Assembly (NCBI GenBank): GCA_032622095.1
Contig: CP136066.1
Location: 105,913,319-105,977,318, forward strand
DNA length: 64,000 nt
Origin: Siphonodentalium dalli
Taxonomy: Eukaryota > Mollusca > Scaphopoda > Gadilida > Siphonodentaliidae
Direction of reading: 5' to 3'
Shown here piece by piece: positions 44,558 to 56,137 of this stretch. The translations under genes and the position numbers were made by a program. Numbering within the stretch: position 1 is the stretch's first letter; each line of letters begins with the position of its first letter. Under the pieces are notes generated by a model. It searched no databases and was not told the DNA's origin. It saw nothing but the letters and a program-made list of their open reading frames with translations.

Positions 44558-45912
44558 ATTATACCCTGATTTGCAAAGAAAACTTGGGGGGGGGGTATAT
44601 TGGATTGAATTTGTCTATCAATTTTGTTCTTCTCCACATACATATTAAAGACCGAAATGGTTTATATATTTTGACTCACATTCAGATTTGTTCAAATGAG
44701 TTCATCAGGTCATATAGGTGAGAAGCCAGGGCCATAACTCTTTCCCTCCATAGTAATTCTTCAGAAACCATCAGGCCTATTTAGCTTTTGGTATGGAGGG
44801 TCCTTTGGTGAGTGGGGTTCAGATTTGTACACGTGAGGTCATTTTTAGGAAACTTTTGAGGAAAATCAGTTTTCTTCAACTCTTAAAATCCACCGTTTGA
44901 AATTTCTAGATGAATAGATCTCATAGATGGGGATTCACATTTGTTCAAATAAGGGCAGAGATAAGAGATTTAACTCTCAACCACCCACCCTACCTGTATG
45001 TATGCTGTTTGTTACTGGTATAATAATATATAGATTCCTATTGATTTCTAAGCTGCCTGGGTGGAGGCAATGAGGCTGTAGATTTGATTTTTCAACCAGT
45101 AACAGTCCACATTTTCCTACTTCGGGTTAAACTGTTCGACCGAAATCGCCACAAATGTTAACAGGTCTATTTTGCTGATATTTAGTATGAAGGGTTCTTT
45201 GGTGTCTGGTATTGAAATTTATTCAGATGTGGTCACCAGGTTAAATAGGGTGGGACCAGGGACATAACTGTATGTCTCTATAGTCATTCTTAAATTGTCT
45301 TCTCAAGAGAGGTTGGACTATTTAGCTTACATATAGTATGGATGATCCTTTAGTGACTGATATTCAGATTTGTTAACATCAGGTCAACCTGTTAAGAAAT
45401 GACGGGGGGCTATGGGGAGTTAACAATTTTGTGTTTAAAAAATCATTGAAATACCAAATTCATTAAAACATCTTCCTTGGAACTACCTAACTGATTAATC
45501 TGACATACATGTATGGTGTTTTGGGTCCATGGATAAATGGGCTTCAAACATGTCTAAATGGTTTTATAAAAAGGTGCTTGTGAGATTGGAAATTTCCAAA
45601 AATTGAGAAAGTTTGAGATGTCGGTTGTGAAATTCCAACCCAAGACTTGGGAGTCTGGAGCCCGGTCGGGAGGGGACTTGTTGAGCTGGAGGAGGGGGGT
45701 GATCAGTAGTGAACAGTGGGCAATTTCATGGTGGATATTCACCTTGAAATTACCCACTGTACACTACTGAAGCCTCTCTAGCCACATATCGTGTTTAGAT
45801 CTACTTTTTTCAAAGTGCTTATGAAAAGTTCTGACTATTGTGGTCTCCAGAGTCCCAGTCTCATCAGTCTTTGCAGTCTGGTGAGCGACCCCACAGTCTT
45901 TGACTGTCTTGT
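44558..45912 (+). repeat. Pearl-like element, diverged, with several core units
   Basis: Starts TTATACCCTGATTTGCAAAG with partner GGGGGGGGTATA. Core units repeat GCCTATTTAGCTTWTGGTATGG and AGATTTGTTCAAAT. Ends AGTCCCAGTCTCATCAGTCT, GTCTGGTGAGCGACC, GACTGTCTTGTTTG. The start matches one pearl-like family and the end another, so it may be a composite. Confidence 0.6.
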
Positions 45913-46180
45913 TTGAAAAAATGACCCATGCACGGATTTAGTTAATGTTAGATGTCAAATTTTATAAAAAGTTATTCTAGCAAATTAGGCTGCTCCGAAC
46001 AGAGCATTTTTGTCTAACACTTCGGTCTTCGTCTTTCCAACTCGTGCTGTTACCCCGGTCGCCTATTTCGGCCTACTTGTATTTTCTGCTGCACTTCCAG
46101 TTTTGTTTAGTGGGCAGAGCTTAATTTTCTGGAATGACAGGGAACAATTCAATATTTACAAGGATATACAAATGATTGTA

Positions 46181-47562
46181 CAGTGAAACCTGTCTTGAGA
46201 GACCACACCTGTTGTCCAATCAAAGTGGTCTTTCATGACAGGTGGTCTCCCATTGAAGTTTTGGAATGGGGTGGCCTACACAGTATAATATAATTTCCAC
46301 CCTCTTAGTTTCACTTTCACTATTTTTTTTTACTGTGTGTATATATATAGATATAGATATATATATATAGATAGATGTAGGCAGTCGCTTTCTCCAGTCA
46401 TCTACGGTATCTTCGTTCATGTCAGCGGACTCTCCAGACAACACAGACCAATTGATTGAATAACGTTTCTTGAAGCTTTCAAGCCAACCATTTGAGGCAG
46501 TGAAGTCATCGTATCCCATCTTGATAGATGAAATAATTGCATTCCTTTGTATCAGAGGACCATTAACAGGAAAGTTTTTACTCCGATTAACACAGAACCA
46601 CTTCCACATTCGTTCGTTCAAATCGCCGTATAGTGTCCTGCGAGCAATCACATACTTTCTTCCAGAATTTTGGCAGTTCTCCCACTCAGTTCGAATAGAA
46701 TCCTTTTCTTTAATAATTTTCTGAATTTGCGTTTTACCAACAGAAAGTTCAACTGCAATTTTGCGAGCACTTTCACCATTTTCGGATTTTTTTATCACAT
46801 TCACTCTCTGCTCAAGTGTAAGAACTGTACGTTTTTTTTGAGGTGTCGTATAGATAGCAAAACGATCCATGACGATGTATTTTCCAATGATGGCCATATG
46901 ATATAAATACACCATGCACATATTTGAGTGTCACCAATTATTAATCCCCAGTAAAAACAAACTGCCATATATTCAATTATTTTATTATTTTATTTAGTTT
47001 TGAATAGAATGGATTCGGAAGTCGCGCCAAGGCAAGCTGGTAAAGTCAACTCCATAATTTCATCGCGTGTAATAAACCTCCCACGGCTTAGTATTAGCCA
47101 TCATTGTGGCCTCTATTAGTGTAAACATATTACACTAATAGAGGCCACATTGAGATGCCTACTCCGGTAGACAATAGAACACACCCGACATAGCGAGAAT
47201 ATCGCTAACAAGAATTTCGCACGTGACTCAGCGAGACTTAGTTATTATTTACTTCCTGGTTACATGCGACATTTTTCTGAAATAAATTTGTTTCATTACC
47301 TGTCTTTTCCCCACAAAATCATAAGATCATATGGAGGTTGCGGGATCGTGGTGTTTAAGGGATCAAATCGGGAGACTGGGTGGTCGTTAATAGCAGTTTA
47401 AATGTGCTTGTTGGTGATGCAAATAGCCGGTCGCGGTCGTGTTTGACAGGTGGTTGCCCACGGGAGGTATTTAATTAAGGAAATCAGTCGGTGAATGGGT
47501 TTTGCGGTCGTCAAAGACGGGTGGCCGCTCCATGGAGAGGTCGCACAAGTCAGGTTTTACTA
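46181..47562 (-). mobile_element. Tigger/pogo element, internally deleted
   Basis: TA at 46179-46180 and 47563-47564. Ends CAGTGAAACCTGTCTTGAG and (inverted) CAAGTCAGGTTTTACTA. It carries the N-terminal part of a transposase on the minus strand (46220-46921). A 39-nt hairpin (GGCCTCTATTAGTGTAA and inverse) lies at 47110-47148. Size 1.38 kb against ~2-2.5 kb for intact Tiggers. Confidence 0.9.
46220..46921 (-). pseudogene. Tigger transposase, N-terminal DNA-binding part only
   Basis: A 233-codon frame. Residues ~28-90 form a CENP-B/psq-type helix-turn-helix (KKRTVLTLEQRVNVIKKSE, ARKIAVELSVGKTQIQKI). Residues ~100-175 form the second Tc5/CENP-B-type HTH (MWKWFCVNRSKNFPVNGPLI, TASNGWLESFKKRYSI). 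The DDE nuclease that should follow is missing. The frame runs into an AT-repeat coding SIYIYISISIYIH and then terminal element sequence. Resembles TIGD-type proteins. It could still bind the element's ends if expressed, but cannot catalyse transposition. Confidence 0.88.
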
Positions 47563-47994
47563 TATTGGTTATCGACTTGGATATCCTTTGGATGATATTC
47601 TGTATCATTTCTAATTGATTGGTGCATACGCAGAGTCACAGACCTCACATGTACAGCCATAAAGAGATGTTCCCGGTCTAATTAAAGTTAGCACCTGTAT
47701 GACATCACAATTACTATTCTGGGGTTTACCAAAAAATGTTGACGAAACACTGCCAACAGGTGAGGTGTTTTGAGTCACATACTGGTTTATTTATATTGTT
47801 TATCACAAACACATACCGATAATTATACATTTTTGAAATAAAGAAGTTTATGTTGACCTTTCTAATGATGTTTTATTTTTTGTATCCGTCTATTGTCTCC
47901 TATTTTCAATGCAATGTTACAAAAACCACCTCAACGGTGCCAATTCAATAATAGTAGCCGCAGGTGCATGTTATAAGCATGACATTGACATGCA

Positions 47995-48701
47995 CAGTGT
48001 TCGCGCTGGACCGAAAAATATATTTTAGCCAAAAGTTTAGCCAAATGAAAAACACTTGAGCCAAATGTTTTTGGCCAAATTAAATCCTCATTTTCTGGGC
48101 GGTTCACAATTAATGACTAAAATATTTGCTTTAAACTTTATTTGTTACTCAGTATAAAAACATAATTAAATCAACACAAAAACAACTTTAAAAAACAATA
48201 TTATACGAACATATATATGCAGTATATTACACAGGCAGATCAATTCATAAAAAGTAATATAGAATACAACGGGATTTCACACCGAACAATACGCAAAATA
48301 GCCCGCATAAATCTTCTAAGCTAATTGTAATAACTCTATGTCGTTGACACTTTTATGGTGAGAAGCCAGTTTATTAAACGGGATGCAGATTACGCAACCA
48401 TTGATGAAGAACTGCTCTTCTATAATGAACAAAGGATTTAGGTGTTTTATCTTATCAAGACGGCTTAATCAGTGTACAGTGTACCAGTGTACAGCTTATG
48501 CGTTTTGACGATTAGTCTGGTTAAATGTTAGAGCTTACATTTTGCTGTCTCGTGAAGTTTGATTACGTATTAGCTTTACGACTCTATATGCTTTCGGTCT
48601 CCATTTGGGGCAAAAAAAGTTTAGCCAAATGAAATTTTTATTAGCCAAATTCGAAAAATATTAGCCATTGGCTAATTTGGCTACCGACAGCGCGAACACT
48701 G
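47995..48701. mobile_element. 707-bp hAT-like MITE
   Basis: 8-bp flanks GACATGCA (47987-47994) and GATATGCA (48702-48709), one mismatch. Ends CAGTGTTCGCGCTG and CAGCGCGAACACTG. Subterminal direct repeats TTAGCCAAAT occur several times at each end, the usual binding-site arrangement of hAT elements. No protein-coding content. Confidence 0.88.
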
Positions 48702-49345
48702 GATATGCATAGACATTTTAGGAACACGATGAGGACATTGGTAGTTGTTGTAGTTGGAAAGTTACTCACAATTCATCAGTATAAATCACAAGTAAATACA
48801 TGTGGCCCTAAATGCAGGAAAATGTGTCTATTTCGGTCAAATAATTTCTTTTTGCACATATTACTAGTGGAGTACTGGTCTGTCTCGTCTAATTGAAAGT
48901 GAGTTAGGTCCATACTTTTGTGGCGAAATATTGCAAATCAAATTAACTGGAACAGTGTTTATTGAATTCAAATGTATTTTACGCACCTGTTCACACCTGC
49001 CATACATTACCATGGTGACGTAACCAAAATTATGTGACGTCATCCATCGGCAGGTGATGCAAACTGATGAGTAATCATCACTGGTCATGCGAATATATGG
49101 GTTTCCATACCTACCATATCTATAAATACTAGTATGAACACCCTACATCTAAGATGCAGAATTTCCATATCTACTGCTGTGAACCTGGTGTCCTGACCAA
49201 TTTAATTCCGTAAATTCAGTGGTGAAAGTGTTAATTAAGAAATAATCATACAAAAACCGTAATCCTTCTAAAATAATTTGAATGTCAGTGTTTGACAAAA
49301 TGGCAGGTATTTCATAATACTGTCTATTGTCACATGACTATTACT

Positions 49346-50105
49346 TAGGACTGAAACGGTTACAGGATTTTCATGACTGGTTAACCATTTGAATTAACCA
49401 AGGTTAACCAGTCATGCAGGCCTACATTGACATATGATGTATATATCATTATATAAGAAAATTAGGCGAGGATGATCCTCCAGGGAGGTACTCAATCACT
49501 TGAATATCCTATAAATAGTCTAGGGCTTTCGATAACAGTTCGTCTTCATCAGGAACAGGATGGCGTGGGCAGATGTGGATTTTGCCTGTCCTTTTATACT
49601 CTAGGTTTGTTGAGCGTGGATTTGATTGGTAAATGGGTAGATGTCAGGGGGTTATGAACACAGGACATGTCACTGGGTTGAGTGCGGGTATATTGCGGGT
49701 ATGTTGGCCCTTGGTTCCTGTGAGTTTGTGCAGGTAGTTTGTGCGTGTATATTGTTACTGCCCAATCATGTAGTTATGTGCGGGTAGTTGTAGTGGGTTT
49801 CTTGGATACAGTGCTACAAATAACGTGGTGTGTCCATGTGTTAAATTATAAATGCCGCTGGTTTATGATTTATAACCTTGATCGCCAGATGTGGGGTTGC
49901 AGGTATGAATTTATTAATAGTACCTACTTGATACTCCGTGTTATCTTAATTATTCTCCGATTCTTGTTGTCATAACATGTCCGAAACAGTTTTCTTTGAC
50001 TGAGGTGTGTTAACACTTGGGATCCCAGTTTTTTGGCTTATGGTTAACCGGTCATGTAATTTTTATAACCGGTCACAGTCACGGTCACAGTCACGTTTCA
50101 GTCTT
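49346..50105. mobile_element. 760-bp hAT-like element
   Basis: 8-bp CTATTACT at 49338-49345 and 50106-50113. Ends TAGGACTGAAACGGTTAC and CACGTTTCAGTCTT. Subterminal GGTTAACC and GGTCACAGTCACGGTCACAG repeats. No recognised protein. 49385-49425 is an internal small palindrome on ACTGGTTAACC. Confidence 0.8.
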
Positions 50106-50210
50106 CTATTACTTCAAGGAATTTGTCACTGGTTGTCAATTTTAGTTGAGGTATGTGTATATCATGTGGTCAGTAATGTATTTCCCTAACAAATATTCCA
50201 TACATTGAGT

Positions 50211-50443
50211 TTAACCCTTTCTTTACCAAAAACTCATTAATAAGTAGTTATTCCTTAGGAAATGTTCAGTTAATAAGTTCATTCTGAACATTTCCCCTCT
50301 AATAAACAGGACTCCTTCTGTACTTGTATTATCTGTTGTCTGTGTATATTACCTGTACATCCCTCCAAATCAATAATAGACCATATTCCAATGCACACTT
50401 TTTTAAGTTGGTGGGAAAATCCATTTGGTATGGAAAGGGTTAT
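50211..50443. mobile_element. Family D MITE
   Basis: Left TTAACCCTTTCTTTACC, right GGTATGGAAAGGGTTA. Internal AGGACTCCTTCTGTACTTGT is the inverse of the other family D copies. It lies 38 nt upstream of exon 23. Confidence 0.8.
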
Positions 50444-50481
50444 ATCATGTGATATAACAAACATTTACATTATATTTGAAG

Positions 50482-50546
50482 GATGTCAACACCCTGAAAT
50501 ACTTCACATTCTGTGGACTTCAAGAAGGATATGAGCCATTCTGTGT
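50482..50546 (+). CDS. RyR: RyR exon 23: SPRY2 end, GLQEGYEPF
   Basis: A 65-nt exon, acceptor TTTGAAG, donor GTAAGT, phase 0 in, phase 2 out. It codes for [20 protein letters not shown], matching [20 protein letters not shown], one of the most conserved RyR blocks. The acceptor has a poor pyrimidine tract. A family A element begins 14 nt downstream of the exon; its 8-bp target duplication overlaps intron positions 7-14. Confidence 0.96.
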
Positions 50547-50560
50547 GTAAGTACCTACTC

Positions 50561-51002
50561 CAAGCCTGCAGCTAGTGTGTCTGTCATTTGCAGAATGAGG
50601 TCCCCAGAGGGAGAATTTAGTGACGCTATCCCACACAGTGGGCTAGCATCACCAAATTCTACCTCTGGGAACCTCATTCTCCTTTGGCCTCAACTGCTAT
50701 TGGTGACTTAGGATCAGATTGAAAATCCCCAGTTGAAAGTTGGTGATGTTCACCCATTAGTCACCTTGATTTTATCTTCTGCAAATTAGGGGATATAGAA
50801 ACTGAAGAGAAGGGAAAAAGCAACTAAAAACAATGTTAATTTGAGACTATATAATTCCCAGAATATGAGGCCTAAGCAGAATGAGGTCCCGAGAATGTGA
50901 ATTTGGTTATGCTAGCCCACTGTGTGGGATAGCATCACTACATTCATGGGGAACCTCATTTTGCAAATGACAGACCCACTATTTGCAGTATTTGCAGGCT
51001 TG
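50561..51002. mobile_element. Family A MITE, long form, abutting the exon 23 donor
   Basis: Perfect 8-bp duplication ACCTACTC at 50553-50560 and 51003-51010. Starts CAAGCCTGCAGCTAGTGTG, ends TTGCAGGCTTG. The insertion site is intron positions 7-14 after exon 23, so only GTAAGT separates exon and duplication. Confidence 0.93.
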
Positions 51003-51606
51003 ACCTACTCTGAACATTATCAGTATCATTGAACGTCCAAGCTCTTTTTACATTCAATCTCGTTGTCTGATCTAGTTTTTCAATGTTCTTTAAAAATTTG
51101 TTTGTTTTTAAAATATATAATGAGAAAAAAATTATCGCACTTCATAAATAAAGTATACGGCTTCAGTAAGGCATCAACATATTGGTTGACTGTCTTCATC
51201 ATGGATATATAGAGGATCTCACATGAGTTTCTAATTTATACAGAATTTATCAATCGAGTTCACTAAATTCAATGGCTCAAATAGAATTTAGTGGATGAGG
51301 TTGATAAATTACTTATAAAATAGGATGAGTGTGAGATACCTTTTGTCACAAGATCAAATAAATGCGAAGCAACGCGAAGTATTCATCGAAAACAACAATC
51401 ATAAACTGCAGCGATCGCAAGTCATTTAAAGAACAGCGTCACGTCATCACACGCGCTGATATTAAACGTGTCTTACCAATAATTATGAAACTACTTTTAT
51501 GGGCAAACTATGTGATAAATTTTAATATTTCCTTTCCTTGTTACATGTATATTTATATTACAATACAAAACTTTTGAAAAGGAGCCATGTCTATTTGAGA
51601 AGGGAC

Positions 51607-51775
51607 TTAACCCTTTCATGACTGGTGCTTCCTGAATTTTTTCGATGGCCTAACATTATTTACCTTGATCCTGTAAGCCAGTACATACTCTTATATATGC
51701 GAGGCTTCCAATGGGAGACTTGCATATATAAGAGAATGCACTGGCACAGGGTCTTTAATGCTGCACCAGGGTTAA
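51607..51775. mobile_element. Family C MITE, internally deleted, TTAA on both sides
   Basis: TTAACCCTTTCATGACTGG at the left; GCTGCACCAGGGTTAA at the right. One of the two internal hairpins is missing. Confidence 0.85.
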
Positions 51776-51908
51776 TGGTTAAATGTTACTCTGATTTGAA
51801 ACCACGTTATTCTCCATCAATTTTGAATAAATTATGTTCCTTGTTCTCTCCTGTATGTTGTATTTGAGCATTTTAACTCTTAGCTTACGATCCTCACTTC
51901 TCTTATAG

Positions 51909-52013
51909 TAACATGTTGAGGAACATGACACTGTTTTATGGCAAGAATCAAGGCATGTTCCACCCACTTCAGACTAACCACCCAAGACTGTCTGTGTCAA
52001 GAATTCCAGGAGG
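51909..52013 (+). CDS. RyR: RyR exon 24: post-SPRY2 segment
   Basis: Acceptor TCTTATAG, donor GTATGT, phase 2 in and out. It codes for NMLRNMTLFYGKNQGMFHPL and HPRLSVSRIPGG. RyR has [34 protein letters not shown]. The 3.5-kb intron after it is dominated by a nested pair of DNA transposons (52220-54828). Confidence 0.95.
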
Positions 52014-52219
52014 GTATGTACCTTTAATACCGGGATAGAAGATCTCAATTTGGAGGGGTGGGGTGTCCACTTTGGGATTTCCAATTGCACACCCTCCCCA
52101 ACTGAAGCAGACCAAAATTTCCAAGTTAAGAAATTCAATATGTACTCCCACCCTTGGATTGGAATTTTTCTACTGGTTTTTCAAACTTTCTAAGTGTTGG
52201 AAATATCCAACCTAACACC

Positions 52220-54828
52220 CAGGGACCAGCCTAGAGGTTTCAACTTGGGAGAAGTCAGTCCTCCCTGTTTGGTTATTAGGGAGAAGTGGACTGTTATCAG
52301 GGAGAAGTAACAATGGCTGAAGTTCAATTCACACCAACATTACCATGCTATGATCCAATAAGTATTATGCAACACTTTGAGCCCATTTATAGAAGCATTA
52401 TAGCGAGTGAGAACACCATAATAATAATCAGTAAATATACTTTAGATATGCTGTTCGGACATATGCATACTGGTATACAGCACTGCTCAAATTAAGCGAC
52501 CTGTTTTAACGAGGTGTACATGCGTTAATACCGCGGTTCAATACCGCGACATACCGCCGATTCGCGGTTGCACTACCACGCGCGTACTGTGGTACCACCA
52601 CGATGTTCACGGTACCACCGCACTACCAGCGGTAACGAATGTTGGTAGCGCGGTGGCACGCGGTAATGCACCGCACAAACGCGGTGACATTACCGCTACG
52701 TGGTAGCATTTTGTAACGAGGTTAATTCCCATAAATGACACTATTTGTAATCAGTGTTGGTTATCTGGAAGGGAACAAATGATTTCGGCCATTTTAGACA
52801 GCTCGATAAATCCCGTATCTACAGTTTATATCAATGTTCAGATGTACGTGATCCCTAAATTGAATGATAACGACACTATTTAAATAGTCCCCAGAATAAA
52901 TATCGTTATTAACTTTATTGACATTCATTAACTGCAAATCACAAACACCATTTGTTCGTATAACGGGAATTATTGTCTTAGCAATAAAAGACACAAAGAG
53001 GAACTCCCGTATATCCCAGTATATCCAGGAAAAAAACACATTCTGCGCAAAAGCTCGTGTCACTGATTACATCATACTGCAGCTGGCATGCAGACTTTGT
53101 TAATATAGGGCACGGGGCACTTAAATTAAGATGTCGTCATGTCTTTTTATAACCGGCCTCAATGGGTGAAATACATATTTGTGTTTTGTTGATGTGCTAT
53201 TAGTAAAACTACACACGTGACGCGCGAATGGCTGTTTTGTGTTTTGGACACTTGTATTTCCATTACTTCAATGCGTCCGTTTGGCTTACATAATGCTCGC
53301 AGAAGGTAGTTCAGATATTTATCGATCTATTTTGGTATTGCGATTAATATTATGTGCGAACCGCCACGTGGCTTTAAACAGACAAGTCTCATTCGATCTT
53401 TAAAATGTTGTGCACGTAATAGCTATTTATAAATATTTGTCGCACAAAAGTGAGACAAACGCTCTTTATTGCTACCGTATCGGGAATAAACTAACAAGGA
53501 CTAAAACACACCGAATTCGATCACTCGAAATAATATGTTACAATGTTAACCTCTGTATATAACCAAACAAACATATTTAGAGGTCAACTCTCCAACACCA
53601 TGCATGTTTTCTTCCGAATAACGATTAGATAGGAATACCAGTATGTGATATAATTTATACTGCGACCCACCGAGAACTACAAGTGCACGCCCTCGCCAAA
53701 AGTTGCAATTTCACATACAAACGATGCCGCCCGACACTCACTCGTGAGCTCAATGAATGTTCATGTAACAAAATCAAAGACTGATTTGACAACGTTGTGT
53801 CTTTCAATGTTTGGTGTTTTGCGTGTGTCTTTTGTCGCGCACATTGGTGATGATAACAACTTTACTTTGCTGCATGACACGTGCCACGCTTTCTTAGTTA
53901 TACATTTTATTCCCACCGACAAGAAATCTTCAGGCGCAAATGTTTGTAAATTGCTTTACTATTTCACGCATGCGTACAATCATATGTCTTGCGACAATAT
54001 ACTATTTACGCGCCGATTATGTTTGGCATATGAACAAAACTATAGATTTGAATGAATATGAATATTTCTGCAATGATCGCCGCCCTGGCCTCTAAGACTA
54101 AAATCAGACTCAGTGTTACTAATGCACCGTCCCCGCTGGTTTCGACCAAATTCAGATAAATGGAGGATTTACTTTTCCCATTTTATAAGAAATTTAGATT
54201 TCGGAAACACAAACAAAACAAAAAATTCTGCATGAGTGGAAACCGATATAGGAATCGGGTGCGTAAATCATTTGACGATATGTAAGATAGATGCTAACAA
54301 CAAATCTATTACTCCATGGTGTTTTGCGTAATCCAGTCGCCGTAAGCAACTATAGCCGAGTTCAAAAACCGCCGACGTAATTAAACGTGATGTACGTGTA
54401 CATTTGTAATATGTTACATGTAAACCCGACATGTTCATATGTAATCCGATTGCATTATTATTCATTTATATTCATTACGTATACATAATTACGTGCAGCT
54501 TACAGGTATTCATTCAATACAAAAGCTGTTCATAATCATTTACCTACCGTGTGACGCCTTGTTTCAGTCGTGTTCTCTCCGCGGTGGAGGGCCGTTAGCG
54601 GTAATTTGAACGCGGTCACGAAAAAAATAACGCGGTACAGAATGATAACCGCGGTAGTTTGGTGGTATCACCGCGGTAAGTACTGGCCCATAACCTCGTT
54701 AAACAGGTCGCTTACTGAGAGCATAGCTGTATGAGAGAGAAGTCACTTCTCCCTGTGACAAAACTAGAGAGAAGTGGAACATTTTAGGCAGAAGATGTCT
54801 CCCAAGTCGCACTCTTGGCTGGTCCCTG
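52220..54828. mobile_element. hAT-like outer element hosting a Tc1-like element
   Basis: Flanks CTAACACC (52212-52219) and CTAACGCC (54829-54836), 7 of 8 identical. Ends CAGGGACCAGCCTAGAG and CTCTTGGCTGGTCCCTG; subterminal ACTTGGGAGA and GGGAGAAGT repeats at both ends. Without the inner element its own sequence is only ~360 bp, the size of a MITE. Confidence 0.85.
52478..54729. mobile_element. 2.25-kb Tc1/mariner-like element nested inside the hAT-like element
   Basis: TA on both sides (52476-52477, 54730-54731). Inverted ends CAGCACTGCTCAAATTAAGC and its counterpart GCTTACTGAGAGCATAGCTG, both continuing into CGACCTGTTTTAACGAGGT-type sequence (imperfect). The subterminal zones at both ends are packed with ACCGCGGT/TACCGCG motifs. 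The interior has short frames and no recognised transposase. Confidence 0.8.
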
Positions 54829-55279
54829 CTAACGCCTCTCCTCTTCCGCCATGGTTGGTAATTTTCATCTGATTGCTATTTCAATCCAGAAATTTTACCA
54901 AAAGCAGGAATACTTTGTTTTGTTGATAACTTGCGGATTTGAGCATAAAAACAGTGTATGAATCAGACATCTTGCTTTTGAGAAGACAAACTGTAATTTT
55001 CTTACTCGAATCCCTTGATATCCAACGATACAGGGAAATTACAACCTCATTATAATTCAGGTCACCAAGATATTTAATTTGCTGGTGAATTGAAAACTAA
55101 TTTGACCAATTCTCGACCAATCATAATGCGTGTTTTAATGACAAATACTCAAATTGAATCACTATTTTACTATTTTGAAATCATTAACTCAGAACATAAA
55201 TTAATTCCATGAAACCCATCATTTTGATGTCATACTTCTATTAGATAATAATTCTATGTACTGAATGTGTTGATACAAC

Positions 55280-55430
55280 CAAGCCTTGAAATAGGGTGTC
55301 TGTCATTTGCAGAATGAGGTCCCCAGAGGGTGAATTTAGTGATGCTACCCCGCATAGCGGGCTAGCATCACTAAATTCACCCTCTGGGGACCTCATTCTG
55401 CAAATGACAGACACCTTATTTCAAGGCTTG
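55280..55430. mobile_element. Family A single-hairpin derivative: 151-bp near-perfect palindrome
   Basis: Starts CAAGCCTTGAAATA, ends TATTTCAAGGCTTG. Arms of 68 nt differ at one base pair and enclose CCCCGCATAGCGGG. No target duplication was found, so it may derive from a double-hairpin copy by deletion. It ends 119 nt before exon 25. Confidence 0.9.
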
Positions 55431-55549
55431 ATTATATTAGCTACCAGGGATAGTATGAAAATGCCAAACATTTGCATCTGAAATTTCTACCTTTTAGTAT
55501 GTTTTGATATTCTGTGTCACTGGTAGTACCTTTGATTTTCTATTTTTAG

Positions 55550-55669
55550 AGCCAATGTGACACCATGTATAAAGGTCGGATCAAAGACATTTGGGACGCT
55601 AGAGAAGTCTAAATTGGAGTTCATGAGACTTAGCTTACCAATCACATGCAAAAGTGTCTTCCAGACTAA
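55550..55669 (+). CDS. RyR: RyR exon 25: post-SPRY2, MRLSLPI segment
   Basis: Acceptor TTTTTAG, donor GTAAGT, phase 2 in and out. It codes for ANVTPCIKVGSKTFGTLEKS then LEFMRLSLPITCKSVFQT, matching [35 protein letters not shown]. It is flanked on both sides by family A sequence: a 151-bp palindrome ends 119 nt upstream, and a long copy starts 24 nt downstream. Confidence 0.95.
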
Positions 55670-55692
55670 GTAAGTTTTATCCATTCCATAAT

Positions 55693-56137
55693 CAAGCCTT
55701 GAAATAGTGTGTCTGTCAATTGCAGAATGAGGTCCCCAGAGGTGAATTTAGTGGTGCTATCCCCACACGGTGTGCTAGCATCACCAAAATTACCCTCTGG
55801 GAACCTCATGCTGTTTAGGCATCTACTGCTATTAGAGACCTAGGATCATATTGAAGTTCCCTAGTTGAGGTTGGTGATGTTCACCCATTAGTCACCTCGA
55901 TTATGCATTTTATCCTCTGCAAATTAGGGGATATAGAAATTGAGCAGAATGAAAAAAGTAACTAAAAACAATGTTAATTTGAGGATATAGATACTCACCA
56001 GAAGATGAGGTCTAATTAGAATGAGGCCCCCAGAGGGTCAATTTGGTGATGCTAGCCCACTGTGTGGGGTAGCATTACTAAACTCACCATCTGGGGACCT
56101 CATTCTGCAAATGACAGACACACTATTGCAAGACTTG
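55693..56137. mobile_element. Family A MITE, long form, near the exon 25 donor
   Basis: Starts CAAGCCTTGAAATAGTGTG 24 nt past exon 25, ends GCAAGACTTG. Flanks TCCATAAT and TCCGCAAT match at 6 of 8 positions. Central segment as in the 50561 copy. Confidence 0.85.

Noticed and set aside
53744-54055. 103-codon frame inside the Tc1-like element as its transposase
   Set aside because: No HTH or DDE motif recognised; the element appears non-autonomous.
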